Virus record (IMG/VR): IMGVR_UViG_3300045769_000015
Span: 1-20,097 of that record
DNA length: 20,097 nt
Strand: one strand, 5' to 3'
Origin: a virus
The translations under genes and the position numbers were made by a program. The notes below the pieces were generated by a model, which saw only the letters and a list, made by a program, of their open reading frames with translations, was not told where the DNA came from and made no database searches. Position 1 is the stretch's first letter, and each line of letters opens with the position of its first letter. Below are positions 7,540 through 14,472 of this stretch, in pieces.

Positions 7540-7625
7540 CTCCCAGGCGGAGTCCCCGGCGTGGCCCGGGAAGCCCCGGCCCTGTTCAGGGCGAAGATGA
7601 AGGTATCAACCGGAAGGAGGCTGCC

Positions 7626-8147
7626 GTGGCAGCCTACGACAGCGAATCGACCATCCAGCCGGGTCAGTGGCCCGCGACGGACGCGTTCACCTTGATGGGG
7701 CTCCCCGCGCAGGACGAGTCGACCGGCGCGGGCGGCAGCACGGCACCGGAGTCGGGACTCGACGACGGGCACACCGAGCAGCCCGGCCAGTACCCTGCCT
7801 CGATGCCGATCGTGGGGACGCCGCTCGGCGGGACCGGCGCGCCGGGCACGGCGGGGATCCCCCCGCAGTCCCAGCACAACGGCCCGGACTCGGTGACGTT
7901 CTCCCCGTTCACGCAAGGGTACAAGCCGTCCCGCGACGAGCAGGAAGGGCAGGACACCCAGACGTACACCGCGCCGGTGTCCGGGACGTCGGACTGGACC
8001 CAGGCGAACGGGCAGTCGTACGGCGGCGCGGACCAGTTCTTCCTCCCGGGGATCGCGGGGAACATGCCGCAGCCGGGGTCGGGGCGGTTCACGACCGGCG
8101 CCGGAACGGTCCGGGTCGGCGGGAACGTCAACGGGCAGCGCGGCTGA
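7626..8147 (+). CDS. Hypothetical Gly/Pro/Gln-rich probable structural protein, 173 aa
   Basis: GTG 7626 is chosen because AAGGAGG (7614-7620) lies five bases upstream; reading further upstream gives only Arg/Pro noise. The product begins VAAYDSESTIQPGQWP and is low in hydrophobic residues, with repeated turns such as EQPGQYPASMPIVGTPLGG, FSPFTQGYKPSRDEQEG and PGSGRFTTGAGTVRVGG. It looks largely extended or disordered with short beta segments. No catalytic or binding motif is visible. Its place in the head gene block suggests a virion or assembly role, and its many Ser and Thr residues could accept glycans, but that is speculation. Confidence 0.6.
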   Translation: MAAYDSESTIQPGQWPATDAFTLMGLPAQDESTGAGGSTAPESGLDDGHTEQPGQYPASMPIVGTPLGGTGAPGTAGIPPQSQHNGPDSVTFSPFTQGYKPSRDEQEGQDTQTYTAPVSGTSDWTQANGQSYGGADQFFLPGIAGNMPQPGSGRFTTGAGTVRVGGNVNGQRG

Positions 8148-8163
8148 CCGGGAGGAACCCTCC

Positions 8164-8460
8164 ATGCAGGATCTGACGGGCCGTTTCCCGATGGCGCTCG
8201 CCCCGACTTCTCAGGAGGGCGGCGGGCTGGTTGACCACGGGCAGGGGCAGGCGGCGATGACCGCGCCGGGTTCGGTGCCGGTCACCCCGATGCCGCCGCC
8301 CGCTGACGGCCCGGTGCTGCCGATGCCGCAGGTGAGCGGCACCACGATTCCCCTGTCCCACGCGCCGGGGTCGGCTGAGCCGCCCCCGGAGCCCGGCGGT
8401 TTCGGTGCCTGGGCGGGTAAGCCGTCCGGCGCCGCCGGTTTCTGGAAGGATGTCCCCTGA
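8164..8460 (+). CDS. Small Pro-rich hypothetical protein, 98 aa
   Basis: The function is not recognised. The protein is Pro- and Gly-rich and mostly disordered by composition (TPMPPPADGPVLPMPQVSG), ending in a more ordered stretch with aromatic residues, GGFGAWAGKPSGAAGFWKDV. The start ATG 8164 follows a GGGAGGAA ribosome site, 16 bases after the previous stop. The next gene begins one base after its stop, so the small genes here are probably translated as a series. Confidence 0.55.
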   Translation: MQDLTGRFPMALAPTSQEGGGLVDHGQGQAAMTAPGSVPVTPMPPPADGPVLPMPQVSGTTIPLSHAPGSAEPPPEPGGFGAWAGKPSGAAGFWKDVP

Positions 8461-8461
8461 T

Positions 8462-8650
8462 ATGCCCCAGCCGAATTCTGACCCGGCCATCGTGTCGCCC
8501 CCGGCGGTCCCCGGCCAGCCGTACAGCGCGGCTACCACGGCGACCGCGCCGTGGGCGACGCTGCCCGATTCCGGTCCGTGCAACGCGGCCGGCACGGTGA
8601 CCGGCACGTGGGAAGACTCCCCGCCGTTCACGCAGATCGCCGGGCACTAG
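8462..8650 (+). CDS. Very small hypothetical protein, 62 aa
   Basis: This 62-residue product starts at ATG 8462, one base after the preceding TGA, with AAGGA inside the upstream gene as a likely ribosome site. It is rich in Pro, Ala, Thr and Ser (MPQPNSDPAIVSPPAVPGQP, then CNAAGTVTGTWEDSPPFT). No fold or function is recognised. Being short and low in complexity it is the least certain of the four genes after the capsid gene, but spacing and frame bias support it. Confidence 0.5.
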   Translation: MPQPNSDPAIVSPPAVPGQPYSAATTATAPWATLPDSGPCNAAGTVTGTWEDSPPFTQIAGH

Positions 8651-8660
8651 GCCCGGCTTG

Positions 8661-9845
8661 GTGAGACGCGTCACCTGCGCAGGGTGCGGCGGCGAGCTCG
8701 AGGACTTCCTGGACCTCGGGTCGTCGCCGCTCGCCGACAGGTTCCCCGCCGCACCCGACGCCCCCGAACAGTGGTACCCCCTGCATGTCGCGGTCTGCGG
8801 CAGCTGCTGGCTGGTGCAGCTCCGCGACGTGGTCCCCGATGAGGACCTGTACGGCGCCGACTACGGGTTCAGCACCGGCGCGTCGCCGTCCTCCGCCGCG
8901 TACTTCAAGGGGTGGGCGGAATGGGCGCTGGACCGGTTCCCCGGCGCCCGGCAGCTGACCGTCGAGATCGCCTGCAACGACGGCACCCTGCTGCGGCACT
9001 TCGCCGACGCGGGCTGCCCGGTCCTCGGCATCGACCCGGCCGGCCCGGTCAAGCAGGCCGCCGTCCACGTCCCGGTGATCACCGAGCCGTTCACCCGCGA
9101 ACTCGCCGCGGAACTCGCCGAACTGCACGGCCCCGCCGGGCTGATCATCGCGTGCAACGTCGCCGCGCACGTCGCCGACCCCGCCGATTTCCTGTCCGGG
9201 ATCGCTGACCTGCTCGACCCCGGCGGCCGCGCCGTCACCGAATTCCAGTACCTCGGGGACCTGATCGCCGGCGGGCAGTACGACCACATCTACCACGAGC
9301 ACCGGTTCTTCTACTCCCTGCGGTCCTTCACCGCCCTCGCGCGCCGCGCCGGGCTGGCCGTCACCAGCTGGGAACGGACCCCCGCGCAAGGCGGCAGCCT
9401 GCGGGTCGTGCTCCGCAAGGACACCGGCGGTGACACCGGCCAGGCACCCGGCGAGAACTGGCTGCGGCGCCCCGGAACCTACGCCGAGTTCGCCGGCCGG
9501 GTCGCCTACAGCCGCACCCGGCTCCTCGAGCTCCTCGACGGCGAACTCGCCGCCGGCCGGACCGTCGCCGGGTTCGCGGCGTCAGCGAAATCCGCGACGC
9601 TGCTCAACTACTGCGGGATCGGACCGGACCGGGTCGGCTGGATCGAGGACACCACCCCCGCCAAGTGCGGCCGGTACACGCCCGGCAGCCACATCCCGGT
9701 CACCGCGCCCGGCGCCCGCCCGGCGCCGGACGTGTTCCTGCTGACCGCCTGGAACTACCTGCCCGGGGTGATCCGCCGGGAGAAGAAGTTCCTCGACGGC
9801 GGCGGCCGGTTCCTGGTCCCCGGGGCGCTCCCGGTGATCGTCTGA
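8661..9845 (+). CDS. Sugar C-methyltransferase (NDP-hexose C-methyltransferase family)
   Basis: This family transfers a methyl group from S-adenosylmethionine to a carbon of a keto-deoxyhexose bound to a nucleotide. Three domains are visible. The N-terminal zinc-binding domain has CAGCGG at the start and VCGSCWLVQL near residue 50. The central methyltransferase domain has VEIACNDGTLLRHF as the cofactor loop and LGIDP, then IIACNVAAHVADPADFL. The C-terminal domain has IYHEHRFFYSL, GGSLRVVL, FAASAKSATLLNYCGI, WIEDTTPAKCGRYTPGSHIP and LTAWNYLPGVI. Length, about 394 residues, matches TylC3-type enzymes. Tandem TTG-GTG codons (8658, 8661) open the gene without a strong ribosome site. The dehydratase next door could supply its 4-keto substrate; which carbon is methylated cannot be read from sequence. 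Confidence 0.88.
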   Translation: MRRVTCAGCGGELEDFLDLGSSPLADRFPAAPDAPEQWYPLHVAVCGSCWLVQLRDVVPDEDLYGADYGFSTGASPSSAAYFKGWAEWALDRFPGARQLTVEIACNDGTLLRHFADAGCPVLGIDPAGPVKQAAVHVPVITEPFTRELAAELAELHGPAGLIIACNVAAHVADPADFLSGIADLLDPGGRAVTEFQYLGDLIAGGQYDHIYHEHRFFYSLRSFTALARRAGLAVTSWERTPAQGGSLRVVLRKDTGGDTGQAPGENWLRRPGTYAEFAGRVAYSRTRLLELLDGELAAGRTVAGFAASAKSATLLNYCGIGPDRVGWIEDTTPAKCGRYTPGSHIPVTAPGARPAPDVFLLTAWNYLPGVIRREKKFLDGGGRFLVPGALPVIV

Positions 9846-9875
9846 CTCCCCTCCACCGCATCGGAGGTTCCTTTG

Positions 9876-10832
9876 GTGAGAGCGCTCATAACTGGTGTCA
9901 CGGGCCAAGATGGTTCATATCTGGCTGAGCAGCTGTCTGCGGACGGGTGGGAAGTCGCGGGGCTGATCCGCGGGCAGGCGAACCCGAAACGGGCGTGGAT
10001 CGCGGCGCTGGTCCCCGGGCTGCGCCTTGTCGACGGGGACCTGCTCGACCAGTCGTCGCTGCAGCGGGCCCTCGCCGATGTCCGCCCGGACGTGGTGTTC
10101 AACCTGGCCGCCGCGACGTTCGTCGGGATGTCATGGCAGCAGCCGACGGTGATGTCCGAGACCACCGGGATGGGTGTCCTGCGGATGCTCGAGGCGATCC
10201 GCGCGACCGACCCCGGCATCGTGATGGTCCACGCGTCAAGCTCGGAGATGTTCGGCTGCGCTGACACCCCGGTCCAGGATGAGCGGACGCCGCTGCGGCC
10301 GGTCAGCCCGTACGGTGTCGCGAAAACGTTCGCGCATCACTGCGCGGTCACCTACCGCGCCTCCCACGGCCTCCGGGTTTCCACGGTGATCATGTTCAAC
10401 CATGAGTCGCCGCGCCGCAGCGCGGAGTTCGTCACCCGGAAAGTCACCACGGCGGCCGCGGCGATCGCCGCGGGCACCCAGGACAAGCTGCTGCTGGGAC
10501 GCCTGGAACCGCGCCGCGACTGGGGGTGGGCGCCGGATTACATGCGGGCGCTGCCGCTGGTCGCGGCGGCGGAACCCGGCGACTGGGTGATCGCGACCGG
10601 TCAGTCCCATTCGGTCGCGGACCTGTGCGCGGCGGCGTTCGCCGAGGCGGGCCTGGACTGGCGGGACCACGTGGTCTCCGACACCGGGCTGCACCGCCCG
10701 TCGGAACTGTGGAGCCTGCGCGGTGACCCCGCCCGGATCCGCCGGGACCTGGGATGGGAACCGCAGGTGATGTTCGCCGACGTGGTGCGGCGGCTGATGA
10801 CCCACGACCTGGAAGCGGCCCGGTCAGCTTGA
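9876..10832 (+). CDS. gmd: GDP-mannose 4,6-dehydratase
   Basis: The enzyme converts GDP-mannose to GDP-4-keto-6-deoxymannose with bound NADP(H). It is an extended short-chain dehydrogenase. The cofactor loop is ITGVTGQDGSYLAEQL at the N-terminus; the catalytic region shows HASSSEMFG (about 110-120) and SPYGVAKTFAH, with Tyr and Lys of the YxxxK motif. The family signatures MFNHESPRRSAEFVTRKVT and LGRLEPRRDWGWAPDYM are complete. About 318 residues is slightly short but normal for viral and bacterial forms. GGAGG (9863-9867) precedes both TTG 9873 and GTG 9876; GTG has the better spacing. No GDP-fucose synthase or other reductase is seen nearby, so the 4-keto product would have to be used by the adjacent C-methyltransferase, a host reductase or a gene outside the window. 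Confidence 0.92.
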   Translation: MRALITGVTGQDGSYLAEQLSADGWEVAGLIRGQANPKRAWIAALVPGLRLVDGDLLDQSSLQRALADVRPDVVFNLAAATFVGMSWQQPTVMSETTGMGVLRMLEAIRATDPGIVMVHASSSEMFGCADTPVQDERTPLRPVSPYGVAKTFAHHCAVTYRASHGLRVSTVIMFNHESPRRSAEFVTRKVTTAAAAIAAGTQDKLLLGRLEPRRDWGWAPDYMRALPLVAAAEPGDWVIATGQSHSVADLCAAAFAEAGLDWRDHVVSDTGLHRPSELWSLRGDPARIRRDLGWEPQVMFADVVRRLMTHDLEAARSA

Positions 10833-10864
10833 AGGATCGCGGGTCACGGGGAGGAATACCCGTC

Positions 10865-10933
10865 CTGAGTCTCGCGAACTGCTCTGTGGTGCTGCTGTCG
10901 GTGCTCGTCCTCGCCCTCATCTTGTGGGCCTGA
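10865..10933 (+). CDS. Possible 22-residue hydrophobic peptide
   Basis: A CTG at 10865, ten bases after GGGGAGG (10848-10854), opens a 22-codon frame. It ends LSVLVLALILWA and stops with TGA at 10931-10933. The product would be a single short membrane helix. Its stop overlaps the next ATG as TGATG, an arrangement typical of coupled genes. CTG is a rare start, so this may instead be only a leader that delivers ribosomes to the next gene. Confidence 0.3.
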   Translation: MSLANCSVVLLSVLVLALILWA

Positions 10934-11181
10934 TGCGACGGCGGCTCAGGTACCGCTGCGTCGCCTGCGGTGAGTACATCCGCAGCGTCAGGCTTCACGT
11001 CTGGCGCCGGCGCGCCCGGAGCTGGGTACGGAAACCGGGTACAGCGAGGGTCCGAGCCCGGCGCATCTCCGTTACCAGCACGAACGTATCGGTCGAATCG
11101 GATGGAGGCGACACGCCGGTGAGCGGAACGCGATTCCACCCCGCCGTGAACGGCAGGCCTTCCGGGGAGTTCCCCCGGTGA
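10933..11181 (+). CDS. Small basic protein with a single CxxC pair
   Basis: I do not recognise this protein. ATG 10933 overlaps the preceding small frame (TGATG), and its own stop overlaps the next GTG (GTGA), so it is likely translated in a coupled chain. The N-terminal 30 residues are strongly basic with one CxxC (RYRCVACGEYIRSVRLHVWR), resembling half of a zinc ribbon or an RNA/DNA-binding patch. The rest is Ser/Thr-rich with no visible fold. Codon bias is weaker than in its neighbours, so a recent or fast-changing gene, or a spacer with coupling function, is possible. Confidence 0.45.
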   Translation: MRRRLRYRCVACGEYIRSVRLHVWRRRARSWVRKPGTARVRARRISVTSTNVSVESDGGDTPVSGTRFHPAVNGRPSGEFPR

Positions 11182-11894
11182 AGGTGCTGACCCCGCGGGT
11201 TTCGTGCCTGATAACCAGCCACATGAAGCCGACGCTGCGGGACACCCTGAACAGCGTGCTCGCGCAGACCCGCCGGGACTTCGAAGCCGTCGTGATCGAC
11301 TCCGGCCAGTGGATCGGGGAGACCGGGAAGATCCCCGAGATCATGGCGGGGATCTACGCGGAGTTCTCCGGCCACCCGCTGATCAACTGGGTGACGACCG
11401 GGGAACGGCCGGGGCTGCCCGCCGCTGTCTGCCCCGTCGCGTGGGCGACGAACCGGGCCATCGAGGCGGGCCTGGCCCGCGGGCCTTACCTGTGCACCTT
11501 CTACGACGATGACCTGTACCGGCCTCCCTTCATGGAAGTGATGGCCGGGTACCTCGACGGGCACCCCGACGACGCCGCGGTGTGCTGCGCGCAGGCCCGG
11601 ATGGTGCTGCAGCGGGACGGCGGGACCCGCGCTGTGGGGGAGATCCGCTCGCCGCTGCCGCGCCGGATGGGGCAGTTCGACTGCCAGGTCGACGGTGCGA
11701 TGATCATGTTCCGGCGGGAGCTGCTCGACAAGCTGCCCGCCGGGCAGTGGCTGCCGGAGGACCCCGGCGGCTGCGGTCATTCCGACGGGGTGTTCATGGA
11801 GCGGCTCGCCGCCGCCGCCGGGATCATCCCCGGCATCGACGAGGTGCTGTGCGAGCACCGGAACACCCCCTGGTCCACCTACTCCCCCTCCTGA
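11178..11894 (+). CDS. Glycosyltransferase, GT-A fold (family 2-like)
   Basis: The enzyme would transfer a sugar from a nucleotide donor in the cytoplasm. The N-terminus has the GT2 pattern VSCLITSHMKPTLRDTLNSV followed by AQTRRDFEAVVIDSG. The metal-binding DXD motif is FYDDDLYRPPF near residues 112-122. A later HSDGVFMERLAAAAG segment (about 200) fits the position of the catalytic-base helix, though the usual ED pair is replaced by SDG. At 238 residues it is a single catalytic domain with no membrane helices. GTG 11178 overlaps the upstream stop, and GGGGAG lies nine bases before it. It belongs to the run dehydratase - small genes - GT - GT, which points to one glycan. Donor and acceptor are unknown. 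Confidence 0.82.
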   Translation: MKVLTPRVSCLITSHMKPTLRDTLNSVLAQTRRDFEAVVIDSGQWIGETGKIPEIMAGIYAEFSGHPLINWVTTGERPGLPAAVCPVAWATNRAIEAGLARGPYLCTFYDDDLYRPPFMEVMAGYLDGHPDDAAVCCAQARMVLQRDGGTRAVGEIRSPLPRRMGQFDCQVDGAMIMFRRELLDKLPAGQWLPEDPGGCGHSDGVFMERLAAAAGIIPGIDEVLCEHRNTPWSTYSPS

Positions 11895-11903
11895 CCACCC
11901 GAC

Positions 11904-11924
11904 CTGCCCTGCCCTGCCCTGCCC
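11904..11924 (+). repeat. Short tandem repeat CTGCC x4
   Basis: Four copies of CTGCC plus one C lie in the gap between the two glycosyltransferase genes. A six-codon frame (MPDTWT, ATG 11944 to TGA 11964) follows, with GAAGGGG upstream, and ends just before the GTG 11967 start. Such pentamer runs can vary in copy number and alter the spacing of ribosome sites, but no effect can be shown here. Confidence 0.5.
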
Positions 11925-11966
11925 GCCGAAGGGGTACATCCGCATGCCTGATACCTGGACCTGACC

Positions 11967-14153
11967 GTGCCTGCCAGCGGCGCACCTGCGGTGTGGGGGA
12001 TCCACGACACGCAGCCCGACGATTCCGGGCGGCCGTCGGGCTGCGGGTTCTACCGGATCGTGCTGCCGCTGCGGACCCTGAAAGCGAACGGGTGGGACAC
12101 CCGGTGGCAGGCGGGGACCCCGCCGCCGGAATCAGCGCCGTACCGCCTCGTCGTCGGGGAACGCCTCGACCGCGCCGAAGCCCAGGGGCACTGGCGCCGG
12201 CTCCGCGCCCGCCACCGGCTGGTCTACGAGATCGACGACGACGTGTTCCACGTCGACCCGACGAACCACATGGCGTACCGGGTGTACGGCCAGCCCGGCG
12301 TGCAGGACGTCGTGTCCCACCTGGCCGCGACGTCCGACCTGGTCACCGTGACCACCGAGCCGCTCGCGGAGGTGATGCGGGAGCATAACCCGAACGTCGC
12401 GGTCCTGCCGAACTGCGTCCCCGGGTGGCTGTGCGACCACCCCCGCCCCCGCAACACCAAACCGGTCGTCGGGTGGACCGGCGGGGCGTCCCACACCCTC
12501 GACATCGCGATGATCGCCGAGACCGTCCGGGAGTTCATGCGGACCCGCCCGGACTGGGACCTGCACATCGTCGGGACCGATTTCCGGCCGACGCTGCACC
12601 TGCTCACCGCCCGGTTCACCCGCTGGGAACCAGACCCGGAGGACTACTACCGCAAACTCGACTTCGACATCGGGCTGTGCCCCCTCACCGGGTCGGTGTT
12701 CGACGCCGGCAAATGCATAGACTCTGGTATGAGAATTTCGACCGATCAGGGTGTCCTTGAAGCGGGCAGTATCGAGCCGGGCATCAGGGTCTGGCTGGAC
12801 GGCTGGCGCGAGGTGCGGGCGGTAGAACATCAACTCCAGCGGGCCGGGCTGCGTATCACCACGGTTCGCGGACTTCAGGTCACGGTCACTCCCGAGCACC
12901 GGCTGATGAACGGCTCCGGGGAATGGCGGCAGTCCCGCGACCTGAGCGTGGGGGATGCCCTGAAGCTAGTCCGGGAGGAATGCCCGGAACTGCCCTACCG
13001 GCGGGCGCCGTGGCCTGCCGACGGGCGGGTAACGCGAGCTGGCGCGGCGAACCCGATGGCGTTCCTGGACGTGCCCGAAGGACCGTCGGTCGCCATTACG
13101 GAAACCTGGGGCCGGATTCTCGGGCTTTTCACCGGCGACGGCAGCTTCTCCGGGAAGACCTCGATCCGCTTCTCTTGTGACGGTCAGGACGGTGACCTGA
13201 TCAAGTCGCTGATCGCCGACCTGGAATCAGCAGGTTTCCGGGCCACGACAGAACGAGTGACCACCTGGAAAGGCCAGGTGCTGCGACGTCGGCCAGTTAA
13301 CGTGTCCAGCGCCCATCTATCCCGCTTTCTGTGCGGGATCGGCGCCGCCAGGCCGCACTCGCGAACCGGCCAGCGGTGGGAACGGACCCTGCGGGTACCG
13401 GATGTTATTTTCCGCAGCCCGCTCACCGTACGGGCCGCGTTCCTGGCGGGGCTGTTCGAGGCCGACGGGACCGCAGCGCGTCAACGGGCTGATGTAACGC
13501 TGACGACCAAGAGCGAGGACCTGGCCCGGGACGTCCAGCGGTTGCTGTGGAGCATTGGGATATCTTCTGGCCTAGGCCAGAGCCGGGGGCCGAAGGGCAC
13601 AAAGTACGAGGACCGCATCTACTGGTCGGTCCGGCTGCGGTCTGCGGAAGCTGAGCTATTCGCGGCACACGTCGGTTTCCTCTCGGAACGCAAGCAGACC
13701 AGGCTCGCAGAAACCGTGAACCGGAGCCGTAGCAGGAACCAGGACAGGTCCCGGCAGCGGCCGAACAACGCCCGGCGGCCCATCCGCTGGGCCGACGAGA
13801 TCGCCTCCATCGAGCCCTGCATGGTATGCCCGGTCGACATCCAGGTCGACGGCGAGGCGTTTTCCGCCGCAGGGATACACAGCCACAATTCGGCCATCAA
13901 GGCGCAAGAGCTAGGCGCGCTCGGGATCCCGGTGATCGCCTCCGATGTGGAGGCGTACCGCGGTTACGTCGTCGACGGGGTGACGGGGTTCCTGGTGTCG
14001 ACTCCGAAGCAGTGGCGGGCCAGGTTGCGGGAGCTGGCCGGCGATGAGGCGCTCCGCGAGTCGATGGGCGCTAAGGCGAGGGAGCTGGCCCGGCAGCACA
14101 CCATCGAGGGCAACTGGCAGCGGTGGGCGGACGCGTACACGCCGCTTCTCTAG
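11967..14153 (+). CDS. Glycosyltransferase, GT-B fold (family 4-like), interrupted by an intein
   Basis: After protein splicing this is a 336-residue GT4-like glycosyltransferase. The N-terminal half has GCGFYRIVLPLRTLKANGWD, YEIDDDVFHVDPTNHMAYRV and LVTVTTEPLAEVM, followed by NVAVLPNCVP. The C-terminal half has KPVVGWTGGASHTLDI, the strand DLHIVGTDF, and IGLCPLTGSVFDAGK. This joins precisely to SAIKAQELGALGIPVIASDV, rebuilding the conserved sugar-nucleotide site in which family members read roughly K-S-x-x-K-x-x-E. The 392 residues between are the intein, described separately. The gene ends with TAG 14151-14153, overlapping the stop of a minus-strand gene. Start GTG 11967 lacks a close ribosome site but follows a six-codon frame that may couple it. 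Activity should depend on splicing, since the intein splits the substrate-binding motif. Confidence 0.88.
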   Translation: MPASGAPAVWGIHDTQPDDSGRPSGCGFYRIVLPLRTLKANGWDTRWQAGTPPPESAPYRLVVGERLDRAEAQGHWRRLRARHRLVYEIDDDVFHVDPTNHMAYRVYGQPGVQDVVSHLAATSDLVTVTTEPLAEVMREHNPNVAVLPNCVPGWLCDHPRPRNTKPVVGWTGGASHTLDIAMIAETVREFMRTRPDWDLHIVGTDFRPTLHLLTARFTRWEPDPEDYYRKLDFDIGLCPLTGSVFDAGKCIDSGMRISTDQGVLEAGSIEPGIRVWLDGWREVRAVEHQLQRAGLRITTVRGLQVTVTPEHRLMNGSGEWRQSRDLSVGDALKLVREECPELPYRRAPWPADGRVTRAGAANPMAFLDVPEGPSVAITETWGRILGLFTGDGSFSGKTSIRFSCDGQDGDLIKSLIADLESAGFRATTERVTTWKGQVLRRRPVNVSSAHLSRFLCGIGAARPHSRTGQRWERTLRVPDVIFRSPLTVRAAFLAGLFEADGTAARQRADVTLTTKSEDLARDVQRLLWSIGISSGLGQSRGPKGTKYEDRIYWSVRLRSAEAELFAAHVGFLSERKQTRLAETVNRSRSRNQDRSRQRPNNARRPIRWADEIASIEPCMVCPVDIQVDGEAFSAAGIHSHNSAIKAQELGALGIPVIASDVEAYRGYVVDGVTGFLVSTPKQWRARLRELAGDEALRESMGAKARELARQHTIEGNWQRWADAYTPLL
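12714..13889 (+). other. Intein with LAGLIDADG homing endonuclease (392 aa) in a glycosyltransferase
   Basis: The insert starts at Cys (codon 12714) and ends His-Asn (13884-13889) before Ser+1 (13890), the exact chemistry of a class 1 intein. Block A is CIDSGMRISTDQGVLEAGS; block B is LQVTVTPEHRLM with Thr59 and His62; the C-terminal blocks read CPVDIQVDGEAFSAAG then GIHSHN. Between them lie two dodecapeptides of a LAGLIDADG endonuclease, ILGLFTGDGSF (Asp142) and FLAGLFEADGTA (Asp251), both with the catalytic acid, so the endonuclease may be active. Base use is visibly less GC-biased at third positions than in the flanking extein, suggesting a later arrival. Positions are intein residues counted from Cys1. 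All splicing residues are present, so splicing is expected. Confidence 0.93.
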
Positions 14154-14410
14154 CGCTTGGCGCGGGCCGCTAGGCGTTCATCGACCCACGCCCAGTAAGC
14201 GTCCTCGCTGATCTGCCGGCCGGGCTCCGCTCCGGTGAGCCGTCCGGGGCAGCGGACGCCCTGCCAGAGTCCCCAGTGGTCCCAGCCGGTCAGCGTGGCG
14301 CGCCCGCGGCCGGGCGGCATGGGTGCGCAAAGGCGCGGACCGGTCTTGCGGCAGCGGCGGACGGGACAGTCGCAGTTCGCGCACATCGTCACGGGTCCGA
14401 GCAAGCCCAC
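14150..14410 (-). CDS. Small zinc-finger-like protein on the minus strand
   Basis: This is the only convincing complete minus-strand gene. Good codon bias runs from GTG 14410 or ATG 14386 to TAG 14152-14150. The ATG start gives MCANCDCPVRRCRKTGPRLC, a dense cluster of Cys residues that fits a zinc-binding site, followed by TGWDHWGLWQGVRCPGRL and an acidic-aromatic helix, EDAYWAWVDERLAARA. The function is unknown; a nucleic-acid-binding or regulatory role is possible. It converges on the glycosyltransferase, sharing bases of both stop codons (CTAG), and diverges from the next + gene across a 62-base AT-richer gap (14411-14472) that could hold promoters for both. Isolated opposite-strand genes in late operons are typical of independently expressed accessory genes. 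Confidence 0.6.
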   Translation of the reverse strand: MGLLGPVTMCANCDCPVRRCRKTGPRLCAPMPPGRGRATLTGWDHWGLWQGVRCPGRLTGAEPGRQISEDAYWAWVDERLAARAKR

Positions 14411-14472
14411 AGGCGAAGCCTAGGCCCGCTGGCCGGATGTAACCACATAACACCAAAGAAAAGAGGCGCACG

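Noticed and set aside
11944-11964. Six-codon frame MPDTWT before the GT-B gene
   Set aside because: It has a ribosome site and might couple to GTG 11967, but six codons are expected by chance; it is mentioned only with the repeat entry.
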